From: Flavobacterium azizsancarii
GTDB taxonomy: Bacteria > Bacteroidota > Bacteroidia > Flavobacteriales > Flavobacteriaceae
DNA: 64,000 nt
Assembly: GCF_027980145.1 (NCBI RefSeq)
Contig: NZ_JAMZNK010000007.1
Span: forward strand, 1-64,000
Reading direction: 5' to 3'
Positions 53,930 through 62,984 of this stretch are shown here, one piece after another (the first letter of the stretch is position 1; the number at the start of each line of letters is the position of its first letter). The notes below the pieces were generated by a model that was not told the origin of the DNA, did no database searches, and saw only the letters and a program-made list of their open reading frames with translations. The position numbers were made by a program, and so were the translations under genes.

Positions 53930-54597
53930 GTGTGCCCAGCATGGGCGATAACTCTAGGGTGTAAGTCCCGAACACGCCTTTACAGTGGGAAGTGTTAGCT
54001 GAATGCAAGGGTGTCCATCGCGAGGTGGAATCTGAAGGAAGCAGTAGGCAAACTCTTGACCTGACGAACAGAAACTATATAAAAGGCCAAAGATGTTGGA
54101 TAAGGTTGCAACACAAACTGAAGTCCAAAACTGTACGGAAACATCATGGTAAATATAGCAGGTATATGAGAGGAAAGTTGTCGTTCTTACCTGGGGAGGT
54201 CTTATAGACATAGGAGGAGTTTTTTTTTTAAGAAAAGCACTTATGGATAACAATTGCTATAAGAAGTCAGCAGAGGTCATAGTAGGTACTGTAAATGAGT
54301 ACCGAAGGACTGAACTTAATTAAGTGAGTAGTAAATGAATGTTACCTATGAAGGCACGAATGCAGAAAATATCAAGTAATTTGATAACTACCTTGGAAAG
54401 GATAGGACGGAATCCGACAGCTACCAGGGAGTGCAGACCTTTATTGGGATAACTGAAAACAACCTCACGGAAGTACTTTAGGTTAGGTATCTATCTTAAA
54501 ATGTATCGTAAATTAAGAACCGCCTTGGTACGGATCCGTATGCCGGGTGGTGTGGAAGGTCGCCTAGGGAATTAATCCCTAGGCTCCTATCCGATTA
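53930..54597 (+). mobile_element. Group II intron lacking its reverse-transcriptase ORF
   Basis: The 5' end GTGTGCCC at 53930 and the domain I start (AGCATGGGCGATAACTCTAG) have the GUGYG opening of group II introns. Near the 3' end are a domain V-like hairpin (ACCGCC ... GTACGGATCCGTAT ... GGGTGGT, about 54520-54552) and a domain VI-like stem (GCCTAGGG-AATTAAT-CCCTAGGC, from 54562). The whole is only about 670 nt; an intact copy with its maturase would be near 2 kb. The short frames in the middle (AEVIVGTVNEYRRTELN) look like leftovers around the ORF. It lies directly behind a rho-independent terminator, as class C introns do. The exact 3' end is uncertain by a few bases. Confidence 0.75.
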
Positions 54598-54620
54598 TAA
54601 TGAGTTACTCAAAGAGCGAC

Positions 54621-55142
54621 TTATTTCTTGTATCCAATTTTCACCCGTTCACTTTCATTTTCTTTTTTCTCAGTCAATTCATCCAAATAAGAAAAAAACA
54701 ATTCAATATTTTTATCGTCATTTTCTAATTTCTTTTGAATTTGAAGAATGTTAACTTTAATTTCTGTTGTATCCAAGAGCATTTGTCTCACTTTGGTGAA
54801 AATGCGCATGATTTGTATATTGGTTTGAATTGCTTTGTCGCTTTTTAAAACGTTGGAAAGCATCAAAACTCCGTGTTCTGTGAAAGCAAAAGGTAATGTT
54901 CTGCTTCCGCCCCAACTTGAAGTCGCAATTTGCGACTTCAAATTTTTAAACTCATTTTCAGTAAGTTGAAACATGAAATCTTCCGGGAACCGAGTTAAAT
55001 TTCTCTTTACTTGCTCATTTATTCTCTTAGTTTCAACGCAATAAAGCATAGCTAAATCAAAAGCAAGCATCACTTTTTGGTTGCGTATATAATATATTTT
55101 ATTAGAAATAGTTTCTTCAGAAAGTAAAGAATGATCCTCCAT
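54621..55142 (-). CDS. ORF6N-domain DNA-binding protein
   Basis: A 173-aa protein. The N-terminal ORF6N domain is plain: ISNKIYYIRNQKVMLAFDLA, LYCVETKRINEQVKRNLTRF, FPEDFMFQLTENEFKNLKSQ and RTLPFAFTEHGVLMLSNVLK. The C-terminal third is a coiled coil (VNILQIQKKLENDDKNIELF). ORF6N proteins come from phages and mobile elements and are also scattered singly through Bacteroidota chromosomes; they bind DNA, with unknown targets. It converges on the group II intron and stands apart from the purD operon. Confidence 0.88.
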   Translation of the reverse strand: MEDHSLLSEETISNKIYYIRNQKVMLAFDLAMLYCVETKRINEQVKRNLTRFPEDFMFQLTENEFKNLKSQIATSSWGGSRTLPFAFTEHGVLMLSNVLKSDKAIQTNIQIMRIFTKVRQMLLDTTEIKVNILQIQKKLENDDKNIELFFSYLDELTEKKENESERVKIGYKK

Positions 55143-55338
55143 AAGTTTTTAATTAAAAAGAAAATGTAAGATTTTATTTATATTTAAAAGCAGCATTTAA
55201 ACTGTTTTAATTTACGGCTTATAAAAAATAGAAATCATTTGCGAACTAATTTTCATCAAAAAAAATAGTATCAAATTACTAACAGATAAGAATGAACAAC
55301 TTTTTAAGATTTAATTATTTTTTACGTACAAAAGCAAT

Positions 55339-55346
55339 TATTTTTG
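55339..55346 (+). promoter_or_regulatory. -7 box of the purD promoter
   Basis: TATTTTTG matches TAnnTTTG exactly and lies 24 bp before the purD ATG. No clear TTG stands 19 bp upstream, so the -33 element is weak. Confidence 0.5.
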
Positions 55347-55370
55347 CACCACAACTAAATATAACTACAC

Positions 55371-56645
55371 ATGACAATTTTACTATTGGGATCAGGCGGA
55401 AGAGAACATGCTTTTGCGTGGAAAATGATTCAGAGTCCGCTTTGCGAAAAACTTTTTGTTGCACCAGGAAATGCGGGAACGGCTGCAATTGCTACAAATG
55501 TTGCAATGTCTCCAACTGATTTTGATGCTGTAAAAGCATTTGTAATTCAGGAAAATGTAAAAATGGTGGTCGTAGGGCCAGAAGATCCTTTGGTAAAAGG
55601 GATTTATGATTTTTTTAAAAATGACGAAAGTTTACAGCATATTCCGGTTATCGGACCATCAAAATTAGGCGCTCAACTTGAAGGAAGTAAAGAGTTTGCA
55701 AAGGAGTTTCTAATGAAACACAATATTCCAACAGCAGCTTATGACAGTTTTACCGCCGAAACAGTAGAAAAAGGATGTGAATTTCTTGAAACGTTACAAC
55801 CTCCATATGTTTTAAAAGCAGACGGATTAGCGGCTGGAAAAGGAGTTTTGATTATTCAGGATCTTGAAGAGGCTAAAACGGAATTAAGAAACATGCTTGT
55901 TCATGAAAAATTTGGAGCAGCAAGTTCTAAAGTGGTAATCGAAGAATTTCTGGACGGAATCGAATTAAGCTGTTTTGTTTTGACTGACGGAAAAAGCTAT
56001 AAAATTCTTCCAACGGCAAAAGATTACAAACGAATTGGCGAAGGTGATACAGGATTAAATACAGGCGGAATGGGAGCAGTTTCTCCAGTTCCTTATGTTG
56101 ATGCTGTTTTGATGGAAAAAATCGAAACACGTATCGTAAAACCAACAATCGAAGGATTCCAGAAAGACGGAATCGAATATAAAGGTTTTGTGTTCATTGG
56201 TTTGATCAATGTGAAAAACGAACCAATTGTTATTGAATACAACGTAAGAATGGGTGATCCTGAAACTGAAGTTGTAGTACCAAGATTAAAATCTGATTTG
56301 GTTGAATTGTTTCAAGCTGTGGCAGATCAAAAGTTAGATACTTTCGAATTAGAAGTTGATCCAAGAAGTGCGACTACAATTATGGTGGTTTCCGGAGGAT
56401 ATCCTGAAGATTTTGAAAAAGGAAAAGTAATTACAGGTTTAGAAAATATTACAGATTCTATAGTTTTTCACGCAGGAACAAAATTAGATGGCAATAATGT
56501 CGTTAGTAATGGAGGACGTGTATTGACTGTAACATCTTATGGAGATGATTTTCAAGAGGCCATAAAAAAATCTTACCAAAATATAGATAAACTAAATTTT
56601 GATAAGATGTATTTTAGAAAAGATATTGGCTTCGACTTACTTTAA
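55371..56645 (+). CDS. purD: Phosphoribosylamine-glycine ligase
   Basis: A 424-aa protein. GAR synthetase joins phosphoribosylamine and glycine with ATP in purine synthesis. Motifs: MTILLLGSGGREHAFAWKM, VAPGNAGTA and VVVGPEDPLVKGI at the N terminus. The ATP-grasp blocks VLKADGLAAGKGVLI, GGMGAVSPVPYVD and VIEYNVRMGDPETEVVVPRL follow. The length is normal. Its end overlaps the convergent DUF6341-like gene by 9 bp. A longer alternative frame at 55292 is only a shadow of its promoter and start. Confidence 0.95.
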   Translation: MTILLLGSGGREHAFAWKMIQSPLCEKLFVAPGNAGTAAIATNVAMSPTDFDAVKAFVIQENVKMVVVGPEDPLVKGIYDFFKNDESLQHIPVIGPSKLGAQLEGSKEFAKEFLMKHNIPTAAYDSFTAETVEKGCEFLETLQPPYVLKADGLAAGKGVLIIQDLEEAKTELRNMLVHEKFGAASSKVVIEEFLDGIELSCFVLTDGKSYKILPTAKDYKRIGEGDTGLNTGGMGAVSPVPYVDAVLMEKIETRIVKPTIEGFQKDGIEYKGFVFIGLINVKNEPIVIEYNVRMGDPETEVVVPRLKSDLVELFQAVADQKLDTFELEVDPRSATTIMVVSGGYPEDFEKGKVITGLENITDSIVFHAGTKLDGNNVVSNGGRVLTVTSYGDDFQEAIKKSYQNIDKLNFDKMYFRKDIGFDLL

Positions 56646-56867
56646 AAAAGAGTGAGCTGTAGTATCTTGATTTTCTGTTCCGGCGGCATCAAAAAGGCGT
56701 AATTGTTTAATCCAGTAAACAATTGCGCTTGCGCAGATGATCATAAAAATCCAGTTAATAGTATTAGCACCAAACCAAGTAACAAGTTCTAGGCGACGTA
56801 AAAAGTCAAGTGGAGCAAATAAAATGTTAACGAATAAGTATTGTATTCCTTCAAAAAAAGCTGTCAT
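56637..56867 (-). CDS. Small membrane protein (DUF6341-like)
   Basis: A 76-aa protein. Two hydrophobic segments, FFEGIQYLFVNILFAPLDFL and TINWIFMIICASAIVYWIKQ, are followed by a polar tail, LFDAAGTENQDTTAHSFLK. This small protein is a regular neighbour of purD, upp and the DUF6427-type gene in Flavobacterium, which supports a core gene with unknown function. It overlaps the end of purD by 9 bp on the opposite strand. Confidence 0.7.
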   Translation of the reverse strand: MTAFFEGIQYLFVNILFAPLDFLRRLELVTWFGANTINWIFMIICASAIVYWIKQLRLFDAAGTENQDTTAHSFLK

Positions 56868-57004
56868 AATTTATAAAATTATATGTTATTTATTGTTTTT
56901 AACGCATTGAAGACAAAATTCAATAAAGAATCTTTTTTCAACTTGTTGGTTTTCCTTTTTAAACAAGTATTATATTTACAATCACAAAAGTATAAAATAT
57001 CCTT

Positions 57005-57934
57005 ATGATAACAAGTGTTTTTAAAAAATCTACGCCATTAAATTATTCATTGGTCGTAATTTTGATACTGGTTTTCTTTTTTATTTTTCAAATTAAAGAT
57101 CCATCATGGGTGAGTTCTTATTTTTTGGCGTTCCAAAAAGTAAGTTTGTTACTCTTTATTTTGGCTTCATTTTTCCTGATTAATTTCATTGTAAAAAAAA
57201 ACGGACTCAGTAAGGACAACGGTTACACGATATTTTTTTACTTATTGTTCATATTATTTTTCCCCACGATTTTTAATAATGCGAATGTAGTATATGCGAA
57301 CTTTTTTGTGCTTTTGGCACTTCGAAGATTAATTTCGTTACAATCCCTAAAAGCTTCAAAAGAAAAAATATTCGATGCTTCTTTTTGGATTTTAATAGCT
57401 TCTTTATTTCAATTTTGGTGTATTCTTTTCTTAATATTGGTTTTTATATCGATTATTTTTCATGTTTCCAGAGATTATAGAAACTGGATTTTACCTTTTA
57501 TAGCGCTAATGGCAGTGTCAATAATCTTTTTATTGATCTCTTTAATTTTCCATATTGATATAATTCAATTTTTCCAGAAAAATACTGTGATCGATTTTAA
57601 TATTAATTATTTCAAGAATAATTATGAAAACGGAGCACTTTCAATATACGTTGCAGTGGCTTTGTTTTTTATAACTTCAATGCTTACAACGTTGTCAAAT
57701 CGACCTCAAATAGTACATTCTTCATACAAAAAAATAGTAGCCTGTTTTTTTATTGCAGCTCTTGTTTTCATTGTTTCACCGGATAAAAGCAATGATTTGT
57801 TATTGTTTAGTATTGCGCCTTTGACCATTATGGCTTCAAGTCATGTAGAATATATGCAGCAAAAACTCAACAACGAAATTGTCTTTTATGTATTGATTTT
57901 GTGTAGTTTATTTACGTTTTTTTCTCAGCTATAA
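57005..57934 (+). CDS. Polytopic membrane protein (DUF6427-like)
   Basis: A 309-aa protein with about eight to nine hydrophobic helices (for example YSLVVILILVFFFIFQ, VSLLLFILASFFLINFIV, WILIASLFQFWCILFLILVF, AVALFFITSMLTTL). A short conserved-type polar segment, LSNRPQIVHSSYKKIVACFF, lies near the end. The family is known as a Flavobacteriia membrane protein of unknown role, usually beside upp. Its stop overlaps that of the convergent upp gene by 6 bp. Confidence 0.7.
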   Translation: MITSVFKKSTPLNYSLVVILILVFFFIFQIKDPSWVSSYFLAFQKVSLLLFILASFFLINFIVKKNGLSKDNGYTIFFYLLFILFFPTIFNNANVVYANFFVLLALRRLISLQSLKASKEKIFDASFWILIASLFQFWCILFLILVFISIIFHVSRDYRNWILPFIALMAVSIIFLLISLIFHIDIIQFFQKNTVIDFNINYFKNNYENGALSIYVAVALFFITSMLTTLSNRPQIVHSSYKKIVACFFIAALVFIVSPDKSNDLLLFSIAPLTIMASSHVEYMQQKLNNEIVFYVLILCSLFTFFSQL

Positions 57935-58582
57935 TTTACTGCCGTAAGAAAGATCGCCAGCATCACCAAGACCTGGAACAATGTAATTTTTTTCATTTAA
58001 ATTTTCGTCTAAAGAAGCGACCCATAAATGGCAGTTTTCAGGAAGGCTTTTTTCAAGAAAAGCAATTCCTTCAGGGGCAGCAATAACCACTACAATATGA
58101 ATCTCTTTTGGGGTTGCATTCTGAATTAATTTTTCATGAACTGCAACGATAGACTGACCCGTTGCTAACATTGGATCAAGAAGCAAAACAGTTTTATCAT
58201 TGATGTTTGAAACAGCTTGATATTCAACTCTAATCTCAAATTCAGCATCATTATTTGGATGATATCTGCAAGCCGAAACAAAACTATTTTCGGCGTGATC
58301 AAAATAGTTCAAAAAACCATTATGAAGCGGTAAACCAGCTCTTAAAATAGAACATAAAACCAGGTCACTTTCAATTTCGGTAGTTTGTTTAATACCAAGC
58401 GGAGTTTGAATTGCTACATTTTTATAAGCAAGATCCTTACTCAGTTCATAAGCCATAATTTCGCCAATTCGCTCTATATTTCTTCGAAAACGCATACTAT
58501 CGTTCTGAACATTTATATTCCTTATTTGACCTAAAAAATGATTCAAGACGCTATTATTCTCAGATATATAATGGATTTTCAT
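57929..58582 (-). CDS. upp: Uracil phosphoribosyltransferase
   Basis: A 217-aa protein. It converts uracil and PRPP to UMP for pyrimidine salvage. The PRPP-binding block VLLLDPMLATGQSIVAVHEK and the uracil-binding C terminus YIVPGLGDAGDLSYGSKL are intact, as is LVLCSILRAGLPLHNGFL. The length is normal. It is convergent with the membrane-protein gene and divergent from the DUF4254 gene. Confidence 0.93.
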   Translation of the reverse strand: MKIHYISENNSVLNHFLGQIRNINVQNDSMRFRRNIERIGEIMAYELSKDLAYKNVAIQTPLGIKQTTEIESDLVLCSILRAGLPLHNGFLNYFDHAENSFVSACRYHPNNDAEFEIRVEYQAVSNINDKTVLLLDPMLATGQSIVAVHEKLIQNATPKEIHIVVVIAAPEGIAFLEKSLPENCHLWVASLDENLNEKNYIVPGLGDAGDLSYGSKL

Positions 58583-58664
58583 AGTAAAATTTTAGAATTA
58601 TCAATGGTTACAGTACGATAACGAAAATTTCATCGTTTTATTCGCACGATAAAAGTATAAAAAG

Positions 58665-58672
58665 TATCTTTG
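58665..58672 (+). promoter_or_regulatory. -7 box upstream of the DUF4254 gene
   Basis: TATCTTTG is an exact TAnnTTTG match 20 bp before the ATG at 58693. The -33 region has only T-rich sequence. Confidence 0.5.
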
Positions 58673-58692
58673 TAACTCTAACAAATAAAGAC

Positions 58693-59298
58693 ATGTTTTC
58701 AAAATTAGCATATTCTGTTTTCGAACAAAGCATCAAAGATTATCATCAATTTGATAATGTTGATCAACCTATAAACAATCCTTATCCTAAGGATAAATTC
58801 GAGCATTTATTATATTTAAAAAACTGGATTGACACTGTTCAATGGCATTTTGAAGATATTATTCGTGATCCGCAAATTGATCCGGTAGCAGCTTTGACTT
58901 TAAAAAGAAGAATTGATGCATCTAATCAGGAACGTACTGATATGGTGGAATATATCGATAGCTATTTTTTACAAAAATACAGCGATGTAAAAGTAAAAGA
59001 TGGTGCAAAAATCAATTCTGAAAGTCCTGCATGGGCTTTTGACAGATTGTCTATTTTGGCCCTAAAAATTTATCACATGAATGAAGAAGCTAATCGTGCA
59101 GAAGCTTCGCAAGAACATAGAGATAAATGCCAGGAAAAATTAAACATTCTTTTAGAACAAAGAACTGATTTATCAACAGCGATTGATGATTTATTGACTG
59201 ACATCGAAAACGGAGATAAATTCATGAAAGTGTACAAACAAATGAAAATGTACAATGACGATGAATTAAATCCTGTTTTATATCAAAATAAGAAATAA
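58693..59298 (+). CDS. DUF4254-family protein
   Basis: A 201-aa, helical, soluble protein. It contains LKNWIDTVQWHFEDIIRDPQ, ALTLKRRIDASNQERTDMVE, GAKINSESPAWAFDRLSILA, KIYHMNEEANR and a C-terminal coiled section. These match DUF4254, a conserved Bacteroidota family almost always adjacent to a glycosyltransferase family 9 gene, as here (59557). The linkage suggests a role near lipopolysaccharide core synthesis; its activity is unknown. Confidence 0.8.
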   Translation: MFSKLAYSVFEQSIKDYHQFDNVDQPINNPYPKDKFEHLLYLKNWIDTVQWHFEDIIRDPQIDPVAALTLKRRIDASNQERTDMVEYIDSYFLQKYSDVKVKDGAKINSESPAWAFDRLSILALKIYHMNEEANRAEASQEHRDKCQEKLNILLEQRTDLSTAIDDLLTDIENGDKFMKVYKQMKMYNDDELNPVLYQNKK

Positions 59299-59331
59299 TT
59301 TCTGGAGGTATATTTCCAGCTTTTCATTTCA

Positions 59332-59349
59332 TCCCGATAGCTATCGGGA
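59332..59349. repeat. 18-bp perfect palindrome
   Basis: TCCCGATAGCTATCGGGA is its own reverse complement. Palindromes of this kind recur between genes in Flavobacterium, as far as I recall. It lies in the 258-bp gap between the DUF4254 gene and the glycosyltransferase gene, which also contains a weak CTGGA/TCCAG hairpin (59302-59319). Role unknown. Confidence 0.6.
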
Positions 59350-59556
59350 CACAAAAAAATAGAGTTTCTATTGTTCAAAAAAGAGCTTCCGCTGGTCGCT
59401 TTTTTTAAACAGGAAACTTTATTTTTTTGCTCCAGGATTTCCATTTCAATCTGGGCTAAAAAGCAAAATTAGAAAAGAATATAATTTTATAAAAGAATGT
59501 TTTTTAGTAAGTTAGAATAAGGAAGTTGTTCACAATTAATTTTTAAAAGTCAAAAT

Positions 59557-60597
59557 TTGTCCAATAAAATTAAACATATAGCCGTCATGAGACTTTCCGC
59601 AATGGGAGATGTCGCCATGACGGTTCCTGTTTTACGCGCATTTGTAAAACAATATCCAGAGGTAAAAATCACCGTAATTTCACGTCCGTTTTTCAGGCCA
59701 TTTTTTGACGGAATTCCCAATCTAGAGTTTTTTGCTTTTGATGAAAAAGAGCGTCATAAAGGTTTTTCAGGACTTTTGAGATTATTTAGAGATGTTAAAA
59801 AGTTTAAAATTGATGCTTTTGCCGATCTTCATAACGTTCTTAGATCTAAAATTGTGAGCTTACTTTTCGCTTTAAGCGGAAAAAAAAGAGCCACAGTCGA
59901 CAAAGGAAGAGAAGGTAAAAAAGAACTAACAAGGGCGGAAAATAAGATTTTCAAGCAATTGCCAACAATGTTCGAAAGACATGCAAAAGTGTTCGAAGAA
60001 CTTGGATTTCCTTTAGATTTATCGAATCCAACATTCCCTGAAAAGGCAAAATTGAGCGCAGATATCTTAGAAATTATCGGTGACAATAATCAAAAATTAA
60101 TCGGAATTGCTCCTTTTGCACAATATGATTCTAAAGTTTACCCGCAGGATTTAATGCAGGAAGTAATTGCCAAATTAGCTGAGAATAAGTCGTATAAAAT
60201 TTTACTTTTTGGAGGAGGAAAGAAAGAAATCGAAATTCTGGATTCACTTGCAAAACCATTTGAAAATGTAATCAATATGGCTGGAAAAATTAAATTTCAG
60301 CAAGAATTACAATTGATTAGTAATCTTGATGTTATGCTTTCTATGGATTCCGGAAACGCTCATATTGCGGCAATGTTAGGAATAAAAGTTGTTACACTTT
60401 GGGGAGCGACACATCCGTACGCAGGATTTTTGCCATTCAATCAAACTATGGAAAATGTTTTAACCTCAGACAGAAATCAATATCCAAAATTACCAACATC
60501 AGTTTACGGAAACAAAATTGTTGAAGGTTATGAAGATGCGATGAGAACGATTTCTCCAGAGAAAATAGTTTCCAGGATTCAGTCACAGTTATCATAG
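59557..60597 (+). CDS. Glycosyltransferase family 9 (heptosyltransferase-like)
   Basis: 346 aa from a TTG at 59557. The upstream start is needed because the first beta-strand, IKHIAVMRLSAMGDVAM, would be cut by the ATG at 59587. Motifs of GT9: GDVAMTVPVLRAF at the N terminus, ADLHNVLRSK, IGIAPFAQYDSKVYP, and DVMLSMDSGNAHIAAMLGIK followed by VVTLWGATHPYAGF. It transfers a heptose or similar sugar to the lipid A core in the cytoplasm. It converges on the 60678 gene across a perfect 41-bp palindrome. Confidence 0.88.
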   Translation: MSNKIKHIAVMRLSAMGDVAMTVPVLRAFVKQYPEVKITVISRPFFRPFFDGIPNLEFFAFDEKERHKGFSGLLRLFRDVKKFKIDAFADLHNVLRSKIVSLLFALSGKKRATVDKGREGKKELTRAENKIFKQLPTMFERHAKVFEELGFPLDLSNPTFPEKAKLSADILEIIGDNNQKLIGIAPFAQYDSKVYPQDLMQEVIAKLAENKSYKILLFGGGKKEIEILDSLAKPFENVINMAGKIKFQQELQLISNLDVMLSMDSGNAHIAAMLGIKVVTLWGATHPYAGFLPFNQTMENVLTSDRNQYPKLPTSVYGNKIVEGYEDAMRTISPEKIVSRIQSQLS

Positions 60598-60629
60598 AAA
60601 ATTCTAATTTTATTGCATTAGAAATACGT

Positions 60630-60670
60630 AGTAATCTTTGTCAAAGTTTTAAACTTTGACAAAGATTACT
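60630..60670. terminator. Perfect 20+1+20 palindrome between convergent genes
   Basis: AGTAATCTTTGTCAAAGTTT (60630-60649) and its exact reverse complement (60651-60670) flank a single T. It sits between convergent genes and can stop transcription from both sides, but the one-base loop is unusual for a terminator. The GTCAAAGT/ACTTTGAC core resembles repeats I associate with Flavobacterium intergenic regions. Confidence 0.55.
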
Positions 60671-60677
60671 TCATTAC

Positions 60678-61076
60678 TCATAAATCAAGAAAAAGATAAC
60701 CCATTGCTTTCTTTTTGTTTGTATCAACTACGACTTTCACAAAATGATTTTCTTTTTCAGTAGCGAGTAAAATATGTTCAAAATTTTCGGTTGAATTTCT
60801 GTAAACTTTATGTACCAATTCAGATTCTTTAATTTTTCTTGATAAAATTTTGGCTGCTTTTAATTCACTTACATAAGGCCAAATATTAAAAAAAAGATCA
60901 TTAGAGACTGATATTTCTGTCATTCCCTCGGCCATTGATAAATTATACTTTTCTTCTGAAAGTAGTTTAGGTACTTTTTTGTTTTTCCTTTTTTTTATTA
61001 TAAAGTAGATAGAAATAAAAGCTGTTATTACAAAAAGTAATATAAAAGACAGACGAAGGTAGTGATGCATTGCCAT
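60678..61076 (-). CDS. Membrane-anchored protein, unknown function
   Basis: A 132-aa protein. One N-terminal membrane helix (LSFILLFVITAFISIYFII) is followed by a basic KKRKNKK stretch and a soluble domain. That domain contains LKAAKILSRKIKESELVHKV and ends ENHFVKVVVDTNKKKAMGYL. No family is recognised. It is convergent with the glycosyltransferase gene. The 298 bp upstream (61077-61374) contain no further gene and probably its promoter. Confidence 0.5.
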   Translation of the reverse strand: MAMHHYLRLSFILLFVITAFISIYFIIKKRKNKKVPKLLSEEKYNLSMAEGMTEISVSNDLFFNIWPYVSELKAAKILSRKIKESELVHKVYRNSTENFEHILLATEKENHFVKVVVDTNKKKAMGYLFLDL

Positions 61077-61374
61077 GATATTTAAATTTTATGTTGACAA
61101 TCAGAAATAGCTTTACAAATCTATTTTAAGAGATAGAAGAATGATCAGCTGTATTGAACTACTAATATAGTAAAATTTTGCCGCATTTTTTAGAAAATAA
61201 CCAAAAACTTACATGCTTTTTTATTTATTGCTCAATAGTGTTTTTTTGATTATAGTTAGAAAAGGGAAAATAGAGAGTAAAATTTTGTCAGGTTTTAAGC
61301 TCTGATAAAGAAATAGTTCACCACATTTCATTGTATAGTTGGGATTTATGCCGAAGCTTGGAGATTGAAATTTA

Positions 61375-61664
61375 TTACAACCTTATCTTCTCATCGCGAC
61401 ATCTGCTATAAATATAATTTTTAAGGTTCGAATTTGTAGCTTCATAACCAAATCTTTCATGCTCCATTTGTTCTTTTTCCATGGCATTACAACCTTTTAT
61501 GACTTCTTTGAGCATATCCAGCATTGCGAGTTCTTTATTGTTCGTCTTCTGATATTTAAACTCGACAATTCTTGCAGTTCTTCGCAATATTCTACAAGTT
61601 TCTCAATTTCAGGTTCATCTAAAAGATATTCCTTGCCTTTAAAAATTTCTCGTACAGATCTCAT
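61375..61664 (-). pseudogene. Small conserved-type gene with one frameshift
   Basis: The ATG at 61664 gives MRSVREIFKGKEYLLDEPEI, then EKLVEYCEELQEL. A different frame continues VEFKYQKTNNKELAMLDMLK, then EHERFGYEATNSNLKNYIYS and RCRDEKIRL to the stop at 61375. One indel near 61575-61585 joins the two halves into about 96 residues, the size and ending I would expect for a helical Flavobacteriia protein of unknown function. Either decay or an assembly slip. Confidence 0.55.
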
Positions 61665-61719
61665 AAAAATAAATTCAATTTCAAATTTGCAAAGATTGCT
61701 AATAATTATAAAACAAAAA

Positions 61720-61759
61720 AAATTCCAAACTCCAATTGTAAAGTTGGAATTTGGAATTT
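61720..61759 (-). terminator. Terminator of the ferredoxin-reductase-like gene
   Basis: AAATTCCAAACTCCAA (61720-61735) pairs with TTGGAATTTGGAATTT (61744-61759) with one mismatch and an 8-nt loop. On the minus strand the stem is followed by a T-run, right behind the end of the 61804-62856 gene. Extra TTGGAATTT copies (61752-61779) continue beyond the stem. Confidence 0.65.
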
Positions 61760-61803
61760 GGAATTTTTTATTGGAATTTATTACGCCATTGGAATTTTAA
61801 AAT

Positions 61804-62856
61804 CTAAACATCATCATAATCTACATAAATAGACTCTGATGTTGGATGTGCCTGACAAGTTAAGATCAATCCTGAAGCAATTTCTTTGTCTGTCAAAATA
61901 GAGTTTTTAGTCATTTCGGCAGTTCCAGAAGTTACACGGGCAAGACAGCTGCTGCAAATTCCGCCTTGGCAAGAATATGGAGCGTCGATTCCTTGTTTTA
62001 GGGCCGCATCTAATATGGTTTGTTTTTGAGACATTTCGAACGAAACTTCGTCGTCATCTACTAAAACTGTGATTTTTGTATGTCCTTCTAATGAAGTATT
62101 GATTTGATTTTCTTGTGATGATGAGGTAAAAAGTTCAAATTTAATAGCTGATTCTTTTACATTTTTCTCTTTTAAAATAGCAGAAACAGTATCAATCATT
62201 TCTTCTGGTCCGCATAGGAAAAATTTATCAAATTGTAATTCTTTGTGTTTGTTGTTGAGAACAAAATTTACTGCTGATTTTTCGATTCTGCCAAACAAAG
62301 CATTTTCTGCCTTAGCCTGACTAAAAACATAATGCACGAAAAGGCGGCCTACATATTGCAATTGTAAATCGTGTAATTCCTGGTAAAAAATAGTTTCTTC
62401 AGGAGTTTTATTTCCGTAAACAATTATAAATGAGCTTTTTGGCTCGCTTTTCATGACTGATTTTATAATCGAAAGTACCGGAGTAATTCCGCTTCCGGCA
62501 ACAAAAGCAGCATAGTTTTTTTGTCTTTCAGCATCAGGTTCAAAAGTAAATTTTCCTTCAGGATGACCAACTTCAAGAACATCACCGGCTTTAAGTCTGG
62601 TATTGGCAAACTGAGAGAACAAACCATTTTTTACAGCTTTTACAGCAATTCGCAATTCACCGCTTTCCGGTGCAGAACAAATAGAGTAAGCACGACGAAT
62701 CTCCTGATTATCAAGAGTTAATTTTAGATTTATGTATTGTCCAGCTATAAATTTATAGTCTGGTTTTAGTACTTCCGGAACATTAAAAAGTACAGAAACG
62801 GCGTCTGATGTTTCGCGTTTTACCTCTTTAATTATGAGTTTTAAAAATGAAGGCAT
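61804..62856 (-). CDS. Ferredoxin-NADP reductase-like protein with C-terminal 2Fe-2S domain (PaaE-type)
   Basis: A 350-aa protein. FAD-binding barrel with RAYSICSAPES (residues near 55-65). NAD(P)-binding domain with FVAGSGITPVLSIIKSVM and FFLCGPEEMIDTV. The plant-type ferredoxin domain near 285-345 has CQGGICSSC and a later single Cys in LTCQAHP, completing the four ligands. This is the layout of phenylacetyl-CoA oxygenase reductase PaaE and related electron-transfer subunits. No paa genes are adjacent, so in Flavobacteriia it is probably a stand-alone reductase for another oxygenase or desaturase. Confidence 0.85.
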   Translation of the reverse strand: MPSFLKLIIKEVKRETSDAVSVLFNVPEVLKPDYKFIAGQYINLKLTLDNQEIRRAYSICSAPESGELRIAVKAVKNGLFSQFANTRLKAGDVLEVGHPEGKFTFEPDAERQKNYAAFVAGSGITPVLSIIKSVMKSEPKSSFIIVYGNKTPEETIFYQELHDLQLQYVGRLFVHYVFSQAKAENALFGRIEKSAVNFVLNNKHKELQFDKFFLCGPEEMIDTVSAILKEKNVKESAIKFELFTSSSQENQINTSLEGHTKITVLVDDDEVSFEMSQKQTILDAALKQGIDAPYSCQGGICSSCLARVTSGTAEMTKNSILTDKEIASGLILTCQAHPTSESIYVDYDDV

Positions 62857-62984
62857 GATTGTATATTTTATGCAAAAGTAGCAAACGGAGATTAAATGTC
62901 AGGTACGAAATAATTATTTTTAACTTTTTTTGTAACGTTTACTTACATTTGATCTCTTACTACAAAACTGAAAACCAAATAACC

